From Chryseobacterium sp. CH25 (GTDB lineage Bacteria > Bacteroidota > Bacteroidia > Flavobacteriales > Weeksellaceae), in assembly GCF_004119455.1 (NCBI RefSeq), contig NZ_NRQT01000007.1, positions 1-64,000 of the forward strand: a stretch of DNA of 64,000 nucleotides. Direction: 5' to 3'. Below, piece by piece: positions 16,355 to 25,595 of this stretch (positions are counted from its first letter, which is position 1; the number at the start of each line of letters is the position of its first letter). Under the pieces are notes generated by a model. That model did no database searches. It was not told where the DNA came from and worked only from the letters and a program-made list of their open reading frames with translations. The position numbers were made by a program, and so were the translations under genes.

Positions 16355-17572
16355 TTATTTCTTTGAAATTCTATACAATTTTCCACTATCCGTTACTGCA
16401 TAGAGGTTTCCATCCATACCATCTAATACGTCTCTGAACCGTTCATTCTGATCTACCAGAAGACGTTCTTCTCCTATTACTTTATTATCTTTCATTACAA
16501 TTCTATTGATATGCTCACCACTCAGACATCCAATGAACAGATTTCCTTTCCATTCTTCTATATTTCCGGTATAGAAAGTAACTCCACTTGGAGAAATTAC
16601 AGGATCCCAGTAATAAACGGGTTGCTCTGTTCCTTCTTTCTTAGTAATACCCTCCCCTACTTTAGCCCCGGAATACTCTATTCCATAAGTAACATCTCCC
16701 CAGCCATAATTTTTTCCAGGTTGGATAAGATTGATTTCATCGCCCCCTCTTGGTCCCATTTCCACATCCCAAAGATTTCCGTTGGGGTCAATAGCCAATC
16801 CTTGAGGATTACGGACTCCATAGGCATAAATTTCAGGTTTGTATCCTTTTTTTCCAATGAATGGATTTCCTGGAGCTGGTAAACCATCTTTAGTAATTTT
16901 GATAATCTTTCCTAAATAATTATCTGTTTTCTGAGCATAAACCCTTGTTACTTTATCAGATCTTTCCCCTGTACTAACGAATAAATATCCATCTTTATCA
17001 AAAACCAACCTGCTTCCATAATGCTTATCTCCATCATAAGAAGGTTCTGCACGGAAAATTACTTTTACCTCTGAAATCATTTTCATATCGTCTGATAATT
17101 TTCCTTTAGCCACAGAAGTCAGGTTACCTTTTCCGAATGGTTCTGAAAAACTGAAATAAATAATGGAATTGGTTTTAAAGTCAGGATCCAATGCCACATC
17201 CAGCATGCCACCCTGCCCTTTCGCATCTACTTTTGGAAAGCCTTCTATTTTTGCCATCTGCTTTCCATCCTTAGAAACAATATTCATATACCCTTTTTTA
17301 TCAGTAATAAGAAATCTTCCATCCGGTAAATTGATAATTCCCCAGGGTCTGCCAAGGTCTTTATTTAAAACCTCAACTGTGTAGGCTGCGTTTGTTTTTA
17401 CTGCCTTAATTCTTGTCTGCCCTTTAAATGAAGGCTGATACTCAGAATTAGGTTTTTCAGTCTCAACACTGCCATCATTTCCAGTCTGCTGCGCATGTGC
17501 ATTATTCTTTTTACACGAAGATAAAGTGAGAAAAAGGCTAAGTATCGGGAAATAAAATTGATTGATTTTCAT
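16355..17572 (-). CDS. PQQ-dependent sugar dehydrogenase-like lipoprotein
   Basis: A 405-residue beta-propeller of the glucose/sorbosone dehydrogenase (GSDH/Yli) family, which oxidises aldose sugars with PQQ. The start chosen is ATG 17572 (MKINQFYFPILSLFLTLSSC). It gives a lipobox LSSC, whereas the upstream extension lacks signal character. Family marks are GRPWGIINLPDGRFLITDK, GQGGMLDVALDPDF, the HYGSRLVFDKDGYLFVSTGER active-site His region, and AYGVRNPQGLAIDP. PQQ synthesis genes are not in the window. Divergent from blaI. Confidence 0.88.
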   Translation of the reverse strand: MKINQFYFPILSLFLTLSSCKKNNAHAQQTGNDGSVETEKPNSEYQPSFKGQTRIKAVKTNAAYTVEVLNKDLGRPWGIINLPDGRFLITDKKGYMNIVSKDGKQMAKIEGFPKVDAKGQGGMLDVALDPDFKTNSIIYFSFSEPFGKGNLTSVAKGKLSDDMKMISEVKVIFRAEPSYDGDKHYGSRLVFDKDGYLFVSTGERSDKVTRVYAQKTDNYLGKIIKITKDGLPAPGNPFIGKKGYKPEIYAYGVRNPQGLAIDPNGNLWDVEMGPRGGDEINLIQPGKNYGWGDVTYGIEYSGAKVGEGITKKEGTEQPVYYWDPVISPSGVTFYTGNIEEWKGNLFIGCLSGEHINRIVMKDNKVIGEERLLVDQNERFRDVLDGMDGNLYAVTDSGKLYRISKK

Positions 17573-17642
17573 AACATTATGATTAGATACTTGAAAAGAT
17601 ATGGAAAAATAATGACATAAAATTTGCACAGTTAAATTTTTA

Positions 17643-17658
17643 TTCTACATTTGTAGAA
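17643..17658 (+). promoter_or_regulatory. BlaI-type operator overlapping the blaI promoter
   Basis: TTCTACATTTGTAGAA, a near-perfect TACA/TGTA dyad as bound by BlaI/MecI repressors. It contains TACATTTG (17646-17653), an exact -7 element, so a bound repressor would block RNA polymerase. It may also affect the divergent dehydrogenase gene. Confidence 0.7.
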
Positions 17659-17661
17659 CAA

Positions 17662-17679
17662 ATTACAACATTGTAGAAT
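17662..17679 (+). promoter_or_regulatory. Second BlaI-type operator, overlapping the blaI start codon
   Basis: ATTACAACATTGTAGAAT, a second TACA/TGTA dyad 19 nt (about two helical turns) from the first, reaching into the ATG at 17678. Confidence 0.6.
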
Positions 17680-18049
17680 GAAAGAGATTAAACTTACTGA
17701 TTCTGAAAAAGTTCTTATGGATATTCTTTGGGAGAAAAAGAATATTTTCATGAAGGATATTCTGGAAGCTTACCCAGAGCCTAAGCCAGCAGCAACTACC
17801 ATAGCAACTTTACTGAAAAGAATGCAGAATAAGGAGCTTGTAGGGTATAAAGTATATGGAAATTCCCGTGAATACTATCCGATGGTAGAGAAAGGGGAAT
17901 ATTTCAAGGAAGAAATGACTTCTATGATAGACCGTTTTTTCAACAGCTCTGTAACTCAGTTTGCTTCATTTTTTACCTCGAATGCCAAACTTAGCCAAAA
18001 GCAACTGAAAGAACTTCGTGATATTATTGATGAACAGATAGACGAATAG
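17678..18049 (+). CDS. BlaI/MecI/CopY family repressor
   Basis: A 123-residue winged-helix repressor. It opens LTDSEKVLMDILWEKKNIFMKDILEA and contains the recognition region KPAATTIATLLKRMQNKELV and the wing GNSREYYPMV. A C-terminal dimerisation helix pair follows. In the family, a membrane metalloprotease triggers its cleavage, and exactly such a gene follows after 2 nt. Two BlaI-like dyads in its promoter suggest autoregulation. No beta-lactamase is nearby, so the regulated stress is not known. Confidence 0.92.
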   Translation: MKEIKLTDSEKVLMDILWEKKNIFMKDILEAYPEPKPAATTIATLLKRMQNKELVGYKVYGNSREYYPMVEKGEYFKEEMTSMIDRFFNSSVTQFASFFTSNAKLSQKQLKELRDIIDEQIDE

Positions 18050-18051
18050 CC

Positions 18052-19449
18052 ATGTTACCTATTATCTTAAAAATAATTCTGTGCTCATCACTTTTCATTG
18101 CAGTATATTATCTGTTTTTGGAAAAAGAAAAAATGTATAGGTTTAATCGTGTCTATCTGCTAGGCTCATTAATTCTATCCTATATAATCCCATTTATTAC
18201 ATTTACTGTAGAGACACCCAAAACTACCCGTCCGCAACTGATTATTGAAGAGGCTGCACAATATGTCTCCATAGTACAGCCAGAACAGGAAAGCTTTAAT
18301 TGGATCAATCTGATATGGATAATCTATGCAACGGTTACTCTTTTCATACTGATCAAAAACATCATCGCTGTAATAACCATTAAAAGAATAAAGGGTGAAA
18401 AACGTATTTATCAAAACTACAGAATCATCCTAACCCAAAAGAATCTATCCCCTTTTAGCTTTTGGAATACGATCTATATGGGAAAAGAGTATGTGAAAAA
18501 TAATATCATAGATCCAAGAATATTTCTTCACGAGAAAAGTCACCTTGACCAAAGACATAGTGTAGACTTAGCTCTTTTACATATTATAAAAATATTCACA
18601 TGGTTTAACCTGGCTCTTTTCCTATATAAAAAAGCAATTATTACGAATCATGAGTTTTTAGCCGATGAAACGGTATTGAATAACAAGTTCAACCTTAAGG
18701 AATATCAGAACCTAATTCTGGATGAACTTACGGGCAGCCAAAATATGACCTTTACCCATTCACTCAATTTTAATAACACCAAAAAACGATTTATCATGAT
18801 GAAAGCACAAAAAACCAAGTTCAGCTTATTGCGAAAAACCATAGGCATCACCACGATTATTGCTGCTACAGTACTGCTTTCGGAAAGAACCTATGCCAAT
18901 ATCTCTGCTAAACCCGAGTCTGATAAAGATCTACCTGTGAATACAGATAAGAAAACTACCAATACTGAAGAATCAAAAGCAGTTCAGTATTTCATGAAAA
19001 GTATACCGGAAGATATTCTACAGAAAAACAATCCTGATGCTCCTGCAGCATTAAAGAAAGAATCTGCAAAATCTGTCACTGACACAATTACTCCTAAAAA
19101 AAACCAAGAAGGTAAAAACACAAACAACCAGGAAGACACAAATTTTGTCAGTGCAGAGTATCCGGGAAGTAAGGCAGAACTTAGAGCTCAGATAGGTAAA
19201 ACCATGGATGTAAGTGCAATTCAACCTATAAAAGGAATAATAAAAGCAATAGCCTATATTCATATTGACCCAACAGGAAAGGCTACCAATATTACAACAT
19301 CAGGTGATAATGATATTTTCAATAAGGAATTCCTTAAAGCAATGACAATCATCAGCAACAATACAAGCTGGAAACCCGCAACAAAAGATGGTCAACCCAT
19401 CGCATCAGTGTTAAAGGTTCCGGCAACCATGAACTTCATACAACCATGA
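18052..19449 (+). CDS. M56 (BlaR1/MecR1-like) membrane metalloprotease fused to a TonB C-terminal domain
   Basis: A 465-residue protein. Helices at about residues 5-22, 35-52 and 80-110 precede the zinc protease motif HEKSHLDQRH near residue 160, with NHEFLADE as the downstream zinc-ligand region. A further helix lies near residue 265 (TIGITTIIAATVLL). It is followed by a low-complexity periplasmic linker and a TonB_C-like domain at ~370-465 (KGIIKAIAYIHIDPTGKATN, WKPATKDGQPIASVLKVP). There is no penicillin-binding sensor domain, so the signal differs from BlaR1. It forms an operon with blaI and is closed by a hairpin. Confidence 0.87.
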   Translation: MLPIILKIILCSSLFIAVYYLFLEKEKMYRFNRVYLLGSLILSYIIPFITFTVETPKTTRPQLIIEEAAQYVSIVQPEQESFNWINLIWIIYATVTLFILIKNIIAVITIKRIKGEKRIYQNYRIILTQKNLSPFSFWNTIYMGKEYVKNNIIDPRIFLHEKSHLDQRHSVDLALLHIIKIFTWFNLALFLYKKAIITNHEFLADETVLNNKFNLKEYQNLILDELTGSQNMTFTHSLNFNNTKKRFIMMKAQKTKFSLLRKTIGITTIIAATVLLSERTYANISAKPESDKDLPVNTDKKTTNTEESKAVQYFMKSIPEDILQKNNPDAPAALKKESAKSVTDTITPKKNQEGKNTNNQEDTNFVSAEYPGSKAELRAQIGKTMDVSAIQPIKGIIKAIAYIHIDPTGKATNITTSGDNDIFNKEFLKAMTIISNNTSWKPATKDGQPIASVLKVPATMNFIQP

Positions 19450-19454
19450 GAAGG

Positions 19455-19477
19455 AAGCGCTTTTAAAGCGCTTTTTT
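19455..19477 (+). terminator. Terminator
   Basis: Palindrome AAGCGCTTTTAAAGCGCTT followed by a T-run just after the M56 gene stop. Confidence 0.88.
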
Positions 19478-19615
19478 TATTTCTGGCCTCAAGATATTTT
19501 TCTTTAAAAAGACTATTTTCCAAAAAAGAAACAAAGCTATCAGAACAATCAGCTTCAGTTTTGACAATCAAAATATTCATCATCAAAACTTTATTCTGCC
19601 TAATTATTTCTTTCG

Positions 19616-19623
19616 TATTTTTG
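19616..19623 (+). promoter_or_regulatory. -7 promoter element of uvrB
   Basis: TATTTTTG, 19 nt upstream of the uvrB ATG. Confidence 0.6.
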
Positions 19624-19642
19624 TTCTATACATTCTTTTCTT

Positions 19643-21633
19643 ATGGATTTTAAGCTTCAATCAGAATATAAACCCACTGGGGATCAACCCCAAGCTATCG
19701 ATAAATTAACTGCAGGAATAGAGATTGGTGAAAAATACCAGACTCTTCTTGGGGTAACCGGATCTGGAAAAACCTTTACAGTAGCTAATCTTGTTCAAAA
19801 TGTTCAGCGCCCTACTCTGGTTCTGGCTCATAATAAAACGTTAGCAGCACAGCTTTTCATGGAGTTTAAAGAATTCTTTCCAGAAAATGCGGTAGAATAC
19901 TTTGTAAGTTACTATGACTACTATCAGCCGGAAGCTTATATTGCTACAACAGGAACTTATATTGAAAAGGACCTGAGCATTAATGAAGAAGTTGAAAAAT
20001 TACGTCTTTCTGCAACAGCAAGTCTTCTTTCCGGAAGAAGAGATGTTCTGATTGTTGCTTCCGTTTCATGCATCTATGGTATTGGAAATCCCACAGAGTT
20101 TCACAAATCATTAATTTCTATTGCAATTGGTGAAAAAGTAACAAGAACTGCACTTCTTCATTCTTTAGTGAATGCATTATACGCCAGAACTTTAAATGAA
20201 TTCCAAAGAGGTACATTTCGTGTAAAGGGTGATGTTATTGATGTTTTCCCTGCTTATACAGATAATGCCATCAGAATTCAGTTTTTTGGAGATGAAATTG
20301 AAAAAATCCAAAGCTTTGATCCTGTTTCCGGAAATGTAGAGGATAATTTTGATCAGATACAGATTTATCCTGCCAACCTTTTCGTGACCTCAAAAGAGAC
20401 CTTAAACGGAGCTATTAAAGATATTCAGGATGATATGGTAAAACAGGTAGATTTCTTCAGCTCTATCGGAAAACCTCTGGAAGCTAAAAGACTTCAGGAA
20501 AGAACAGAACTGGATTTGGAGATGATCAAGGAACTCGGATACTGTTCAGGAATTGAAAACTATTCCAGATATCTTGATGGCAGACTTCCGGGAACCAGAC
20601 CTTTCTGTCTTATTGATTATTTCCCTAAGGACTTCTTAATGGTCATAGATGAAAGTCACGTAACCGTTCCTCAGGTTCACGCCATGTATGGTGGTGACCG
20701 AAGCAGAAAAGAGGCATTGGTAGAATATGGATTCAGACTTCCTGCCGCTATGGATAACAGACCTCTGAAATTTGAAGAATTTGAAGCCATTCAAAATCAG
20801 GTGGTATACGTTTCTGCTACTCCGGCAGACTATGAACTGGAAAAAACCGGTGGAGCTTACATTGAGCAAATTATCCGTCCAACAGGACTTCTTGATCCTA
20901 TTATTGAAGTAAGGCCAAGTTTAAATCAGATTGATGATTTAATGGAAGAAATCCAGAAAAGAGCTGATGCCGATGAAAGGGTTCTGGTGACAACCCTAAC
21001 CAAGAAAATGGCGGAAGAACTTACGAAATACTTTACAAAATTCGGGATCAGAACAAGATATATTCACTCGGATGTAGAAACCCTGGAACGTATTCAGATT
21101 ATGCAGGATCTTCGTTTAGGACTTTTTGATGTCTTAATTGGAGTAAACTTATTAAGAGAAGGTTTAGATTTACCGGAAGTTTCATTGGTGGCTATTTTAG
21201 ATGCTGACAAGGAAGGAATGCTGAGAAGCAGAAGATCTATGATACAGACCGTAGGACGTGCTGCAAGAAATATCAATGGGAAAGCAATCATGTATGCCGA
21301 TAAGATCACAAAATCGATGCAGGCAACATTAGATGAAACCGAATACCGCCGTGCAAAACAGATGAAACATAATGAAGATCATGGCATAGTACCAAAAGCA
21401 CTGAATAAAAAGATCTCCGAAAACTTAGTTGGAAGAAGCAAAGACTTCCCTGATGAAAAATATACTCAGAAAGAAATTCTTCAAAAGGTTGCCGAAGTGA
21501 AAGCTACCTATGCCAGCGAAGATGTTGAAAAATGATAGAACAGAAACAGAAAGAAATGGAAGCTGCGGCTAAAAACCTCGACTTTATTAAAGCGGCTAAA
21601 CTAAGAGATGAAATTGCGGCTCTGAAAAATTAA
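19643..21633 (+). CDS. uvrB: Excinuclease ABC subunit B (C-terminus frameshifted in this sequence)
   Basis: The damage-verification helicase of nucleotide excision repair. Walker A is [10 protein letters not shown]. The beta-hairpin region [37 protein letters not shown], and helicase motifs [14 protein letters not shown] and QTVGRAARN are all present. The frame closes at TGA 21533-21535 inside the tail. Adding one A to the A5 run at 21528-21532 continues it as [20 protein letters not shown] to TAA at 21633. That restores the UVR domain that contacts UvrC and gives 663 residues, the normal length. Most likely a base-call error. Confidence 0.95.
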
Positions 21634-21649
21634 AAATATTGAATAAAAC

Positions 21650-21682
21650 AGTATCGGCGCTTCAAAGAAGCCGCCGATACTT
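21650..21682. terminator. Bidirectional terminator
   Basis: Stem GTATCGGCG.CTTC/GAAGCCGCCGATAC between convergent uvrB and the DUF3820 gene. It resembles the hairpin at 3941-3970. Confidence 0.85.
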
Positions 21683-21707
21683 TATCTAAAAACAGAATGT
21701 TTTCTTG

Positions 21708-21944
21708 TTACAATCCATTTCTTACCGAAGCTCTGATCGGTATCAACAGCTCCATTAATCCATTGAGTTTGATCTCATAGATTGTTGATAACTGCATTCC
21801 CAGTTTTCCTTTAGGCATTCCACTTCGGTGAAACCATTCAAGGTAGCTTATCGGAAGATCTGCTAAAACGGTTCCTTCGTATTTACCAAACGGCATTTTA
21901 ACTACGCAGATCTCTTTTAATATTTCCGGATTTATTCCCTCCAC
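21708..21944 (-). CDS. DUF3820 family protein
   Basis: A 78-residue small protein of the DUF3820 family, characterised by KMPFGKYEGTVLADLPISYLEWFHRSGMPKGKLG followed by YEIKLNGLMELL. The start is GTG at 21944, because no ATG precedes the conserved FGKYEG block at a suitable distance. Function unknown; it is likely a cytosolic nucleic-acid-associated domain seen near exonuclease modules in other proteins. It lies 11 nt after the AI-2E transporter gene and is probably co-transcribed. Confidence 0.82.
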   Translation of the reverse strand: MEGINPEILKEICVVKMPFGKYEGTVLADLPISYLEWFHRSGMPKGKLGMQLSTIYEIKLNGLMELLIPIRASVRNGL

Positions 21945-21955
21945 TTTTTATATAA

Positions 21956-23035
21956 TTAAATCAATTTATTTTCTCCTTCAGCCTTGTTGGATAATTCAAG
22001 GTCTGGCGGCACATTCTCATCCGTAAATTCATTTCTGTATACCTGTATCAAAAGAAGAGTGAGTGAGATCAAAATAGGACCAAAAATAAGTCCCATAAAG
22101 CCAAACAGATTCATTCCCATGATAATTCCAAAGACGGTATTCAGAGGATGGATATTTTCAAGTTTCTTTAAAAGTGTGAAACGAAGCAGATTATCTGTAA
22201 GTCCTACCACTACTACACAGTAAATAGCAAGGCCAATACCCTGTGCTGTATTTCCTTCTGCAATCATAAAGATACAGACAGGCACATACACAATTGCCGT
22301 TCCTACTACCGGAATAACAGAAGCTGCTGCCGTTAATGCAAAAAGGAGAACAGCTCCAGGAGCTCCAAATATCAGATATCCGATAAGAGAAACAATCCCT
22401 TGACCAATGGCAACTACAGGAATTCCTATAGCATTAGCCATAATCAGCTTTCTCAATTTTTCGCCTAACAAAGAAACATTTGACCGTTTTAAAGGGGCAG
22501 AATTTGTCAGAATTTTCTCAAATAGCCTTGGCTTTTCCAGCATAAAATACAGAATAAAGTACATAGACATCACTACCGTAAGGGTATTGAATGTCCCACT
22601 CAGAGCTGAAGTAGAGAATTTTCCTACAAAATTCTTCAGCTTATTCATATTTTCCTGGCTTAGAATATCAAAACCAACCTTATCATAAATATAGGAATGT
22701 ATCTTATCTAAAAATACATTGAACTTATCCATATAAGCCTGTGCGTTTCCTAATTTATCAATAATCAGATCTGCAATAAAGTAAATAGGCAGAATCAGAA
22801 CGATAAGACTGGCAAACATTAATACAAAAGCAGCCAGGGAAGGTTTCCACTTCTTTTCTTCCTGAAGATAGAAGTTATATTTTCTGCAGACTACATAAAT
22901 GGTAATAGCCCCTAAAACTGATGGAATAAACAATGCAAGGTTAAAGCAGATCAAACCTGCCATCACCAAAATAATGGCGAGCAAAGAAATCTGCTTTATG
23001 GCAACACTGCTTATTTGATTGTCTTTATTCATCAA
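21956..23035 (-). CDS. AI-2E family transporter (PerM/YdiK-like)
   Basis: A 359-residue polytopic membrane protein with about eight helices. The family signature lies in the last third: GAPGAVLLFALTAAASVIPVVGTAIVYVP, then LLKKLENIHPLNTVFGIIMGMNLFGFMGLIFGP. The superfamily exports small molecules (AI-2 in a few members) or ions; the substrate here is unknown. It starts with a tandem ATG. It is followed by the DUF3820 gene and preceded after 8 nt by the 23044-23774 membrane protein gene, so three or four genes form one minus-strand transcript. Confidence 0.9.
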   Translation of the reverse strand: MMNKDNQISSVAIKQISLLAIILVMAGLICFNLALFIPSVLGAITIYVVCRKYNFYLQEEKKWKPSLAAFVLMFASLIVLILPIYFIADLIIDKLGNAQAYMDKFNVFLDKIHSYIYDKVGFDILSQENMNKLKNFVGKFSTSALSGTFNTLTVVMSMYFILYFMLEKPRLFEKILTNSAPLKRSNVSLLGEKLRKLIMANAIGIPVVAIGQGIVSLIGYLIFGAPGAVLLFALTAAASVIPVVGTAIVYVPVCIFMIAEGNTAQGIGLAIYCVVVVGLTDNLLRFTLLKKLENIHPLNTVFGIIMGMNLFGFMGLIFGPILISLTLLLIQVYRNEFTDENVPPDLELSNKAEGENKLI

Positions 23036-23043
23036 TAGTTATT

Positions 23044-23774
23044 TTATTGTTTTGTATACATGATCTGTCTTGGCTTTCCAACAAAAGCACAATATGTGGA
23101 ATACATTACGATCATAATGAACGGAGCTGTTAAAATAATCCCTATCCCACATAGAATGATTCCTGCCATTGAAATTAATACTCCTAAAAGACCTGTTGCC
23201 AGGAACGTTCCATAATTTTCTTTTGCAATATTAAAAGACTTCGATAAAGCATCTGTAGCCGAAGCATTTTCAAATAAAAGAACAGGATATCCAATTAATA
23301 GAAGAGGGTACACGAAAAAATAGGTAGCACACACAATGCCAAGGCAACAGAAGAAATAAGCCACGCAAGTAAGCTGTAAATAAGAATATTTACAAAATTC
23401 TGACGGTATCCGATAAAAAGATCAGAAAACTCAATAGGATTCTTAGTATTGTATTTATTTACTATGTAGATCAAACCGACATACAAAGGAGACAATAGCA
23501 GCCCAAAAAGGCTGGACGCACCCATATACAATGGAAGTCCCGGAGTGCTCCAGTAATTAAAGTTCCCTCCAGACTCTCTCATTTCTTCCACCATGGAAGC
23601 AGAATCAATCCCGAAAATAAGCTGGATTATATATCCACCCAACATATAAACGATCATAGCAACCACAGCGTAACCCAAGACCCCTTTATACATTTCGAAA
23701 GCGTGAGAAATAATTGATCCTGTTTCCCTGTTAGGCACAGAACCTTGCTGATCAAATTCGTTAAATTCAGACAT
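23044..23774 (-). CDS. Multi-pass membrane protein (frameshifted in this sequence)
   Basis: A predicted integral membrane protein with a soluble N-terminus (MSEFNEFDQQGSVPNRETG), then about six helices, resembling YciC/DUF975-type proteins. The first frame stops near 23295 and the second frame takes over. Adding one base to the homopolymer at 23315-23320 joins ALALCVLPIF to FVYPLLLIGYPVLLFENA and yields 243 residues. It shares layout with the 23848-24570 gene upstream (ISHAFEMYKG vs ILKQAFFYWNK; FxDLFVGY/SDLFIGY), so the two are probably paralogues. Confidence 0.75.
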
Positions 23775-23799
23775 AGTTTAAATATTTTAATGATTTTAT

Positions 23800-23807
23800 C
23801 AAATTTA
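23800..23807 (-). promoter_or_regulatory. -7 promoter element of the 23774-21708 transcript
   Basis: TAAATTTG on the minus strand, 25 nt before the start codon of the 23044-23774 gene. Confidence 0.5.
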
Positions 23808-23847
23808 ACTTTTTTTGATAAAAAAACATATTAAACCCGGTTGAATT

Positions 23848-24570
23848 TTAACTTTTCTCGGAAAATATAGTTTTATATAAAGAATAGATCATGGCATTCC
23901 AGAAAGGAAATGTGAAAAGCCCTCCAATCAAAAACAAACTGAATCCCAGGTATTTAAACAAAACCGCAACGAATACACATACCATGATTTCTACAAAATA
24001 CATTTTAAGAGCCTTAAAATTAAGAGAAATCGCCTCAAATATCCTCTTATTCGTAAAAAACATCAGTGGAGCTACAAATACTGTTACTGCTACCCATATA
24101 ATTGCCAGCAGAATTGTAGGAACTGTAAGTCTGTAGATCATAAACCAGAAAAGATAATATCCCAGATATTTAAAGAAATTAATTCCGTTATACCCTACAA
24201 ATAAATCTCCTAATTCAATTTTTTCGTTAAGATCCAGTTTTCTGAAAATCTGAAACATTCCAAGATTCAATGGATACAAAAACGCAGTGGTAGCCCAGAT
24301 TGCAAGGGTAAACATCTGATAGCCTTCTGTAGCGCTTAGTTCCGCAATCTTTTCCATATAAGCTTTTGTTCCTTCTTTTAAAGCTTCTGTCAGTACCTGA
24401 TTTTGTTCCCATATTCCGTACCAACTGCCAAAGAAGAATAGAGAGGTAAGAAAAATTCCAAAAAAGATCATTGAAAACATCAACTGAAAAACCAGTGTTT
24501 TATTCCAGTAGAAAAAAGCCTGCTTCAATATAAAATCAATTCCCGGTTTCTGAGGATATTTACTCTGCAT
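23848..24570 (-). CDS. Multi-pass membrane protein, paralogue of the next gene
   Basis: A 240-residue polytopic protein of the same YciC/DUF975-like layout: LKQAFFYWNKTLVFQLMFSMIFFGIFL as the first helix and ELGDLFVGYNGINFFKYLGYYLFWFMIYRL in the middle. The start is ATG 24570; a TTG six codons upstream belongs to the promoter -7 element (TACTTTTG). Role unknown. It is divergent from pabB, with only 47 nt between start codons. Confidence 0.78.
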   Translation of the reverse strand: MQSKYPQKPGIDFILKQAFFYWNKTLVFQLMFSMIFFGIFLTSLFFFGSWYGIWEQNQVLTEALKEGTKAYMEKIAELSATEGYQMFTLAIWATTAFLYPLNLGMFQIFRKLDLNEKIELGDLFVGYNGINFFKYLGYYLFWFMIYRLTVPTILLAIIWVAVTVFVAPLMFFTNKRIFEAISLNFKALKMYFVEIMVCVFVAVLFKYLGFSLFLIGGLFTFPFWNAMIYSLYKTIFSEKS

Positions 24571-24585
24571 TATAAAAATTTTATG

Positions 24586-24593
24586 CAAAAGTA
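24586..24593 (-). promoter_or_regulatory. -7 promoter element of the 23848-24570 gene
   Basis: TACTTTTG on the minus strand, 15 nt before ATG 24570. It is back-to-back with the pabB promoter. Confidence 0.6.
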
Positions 24594-24605
24594 AACATCA
24601 ATAAT

Positions 24606-24613
24606 TATTTTTG
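24606..24613 (+). promoter_or_regulatory. -7 promoter element of pabB, leaderless layout
   Basis: TATTTTTG ends only 4 nt before the pabB ATG, so the transcript probably begins at or within a base or two of the start codon. Confidence 0.55.
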
Positions 24614-24617
24614 CCGA

Positions 24618-25595
24618 ATGTTTTCAGTGAATCATCAAAAATTTATAGAAATGGACGAACTCTCTCTTCAGAAGGTTCCCTATTTCTTTGTTATCGATTT
24701 CCTTTCGGAGAATGTTGAAATTTATCAGAAGGACGAGATTGAGAAATCAGGATTATTAATTGATTTTCAATCATTTTCAAACACAAAAAAAGAACATAAA
24801 CTTGACAAAAAAGTAGAGTGGAAATCCTTTCCGGAAACCATGGAAAGCTTTAAAACCGGGTTTGATGCAGTTCAGAAAAATATTCGTCTTGGAAATTCCT
24901 ACCTGGTAAATTATACCCGAAAAACAGAAATTGAGACCAATTTAAGTCTTGAAGAAATTTTTTATCATTCTGAAGCCAAATACAAGGTTTTTTATAAAGA
25001 TTTTTTTGTATTTTTTTCTCCTGAAACTTTTGTGAAGATTATTGACGGAAAAATTCTGACTTATCCTATGAAAGGTACGATTGATGCTTCCATAGAAAAT
25101 GCAGCCGAAATCCTGAAGAATGACCCGAAGGAAAAAGCCGAACATTATACCGTAGTAGATTTACTCCGCAATGATCTGAGCATGGTAGCAGATGATGTAT
25201 GTGTAGACCAGTTTCAGCATATTGACTTTCTAAAAACCCGGCAGAAAGATTTATATGCCATGAGTTCAGAGATTTCAGGAAGATTGAAACCTGAATTTGA
25301 CGGAAAAGTAGGAAGCATTATGCAAAAACTTCTTCCCGCAGGTTCTATTTTAGGAGCTCCAAAACCAAAAACTTTGGAAATAATACTGGAAGCAGAGGGC
25401 TATGAAAGAGGATACTATACAGGAGTCTGCGGCTGGTTCGACGGTAAAAATGTTGACAGCTGTGTAATGATACGTTTTATTGAAAAAGAGGGTGATAAAC
25501 TCTATTTCAAAAGCGGAGGCGGTATAACGCACATGAGTAAATTAGAAGACGAATATCAGGAAATGAAAAATAAAATCTATGTCCCAATTCATTGA
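24618..25595 (+). CDS. pabB: Aminodeoxychorismate synthase component I
   Basis: A 325-residue chorismate-binding enzyme of folate synthesis, shorter than E. coli PabB and typical of the Bacteroidota form lacking much of the N-terminal domain. Family marks are IRLGNSYLVNYTRKTEI, SPETFVKI, TYPMKGTID, HYTVVDLLRNDLSMVA, KLLPAGSILGAPKPKTLEII and GYYTGVCGWFDG. The PMKGT threonine/lysine segment is the catalytic region of PabB rather than TrpE (PIAGT). The start at 24618 keeps the first beta-strand. It overlaps pabC by 17 nt, which indicates translational coupling. Confidence 0.92.
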   Translation: MFSVNHQKFIEMDELSLQKVPYFFVIDFLSENVEIYQKDEIEKSGLLIDFQSFSNTKKEHKLDKKVEWKSFPETMESFKTGFDAVQKNIRLGNSYLVNYTRKTEIETNLSLEEIFYHSEAKYKVFYKDFFVFFSPETFVKIIDGKILTYPMKGTIDASIENAAEILKNDPKEKAEHYTVVDLLRNDLSMVADDVCVDQFQHIDFLKTRQKDLYAMSSEISGRLKPEFDGKVGSIMQKLLPAGSILGAPKPKTLEIILEAEGYERGYYTGVCGWFDGKNVDSCVMIRFIEKEGDKLYFKSGGGITHMSKLEDEYQEMKNKIYVPIH

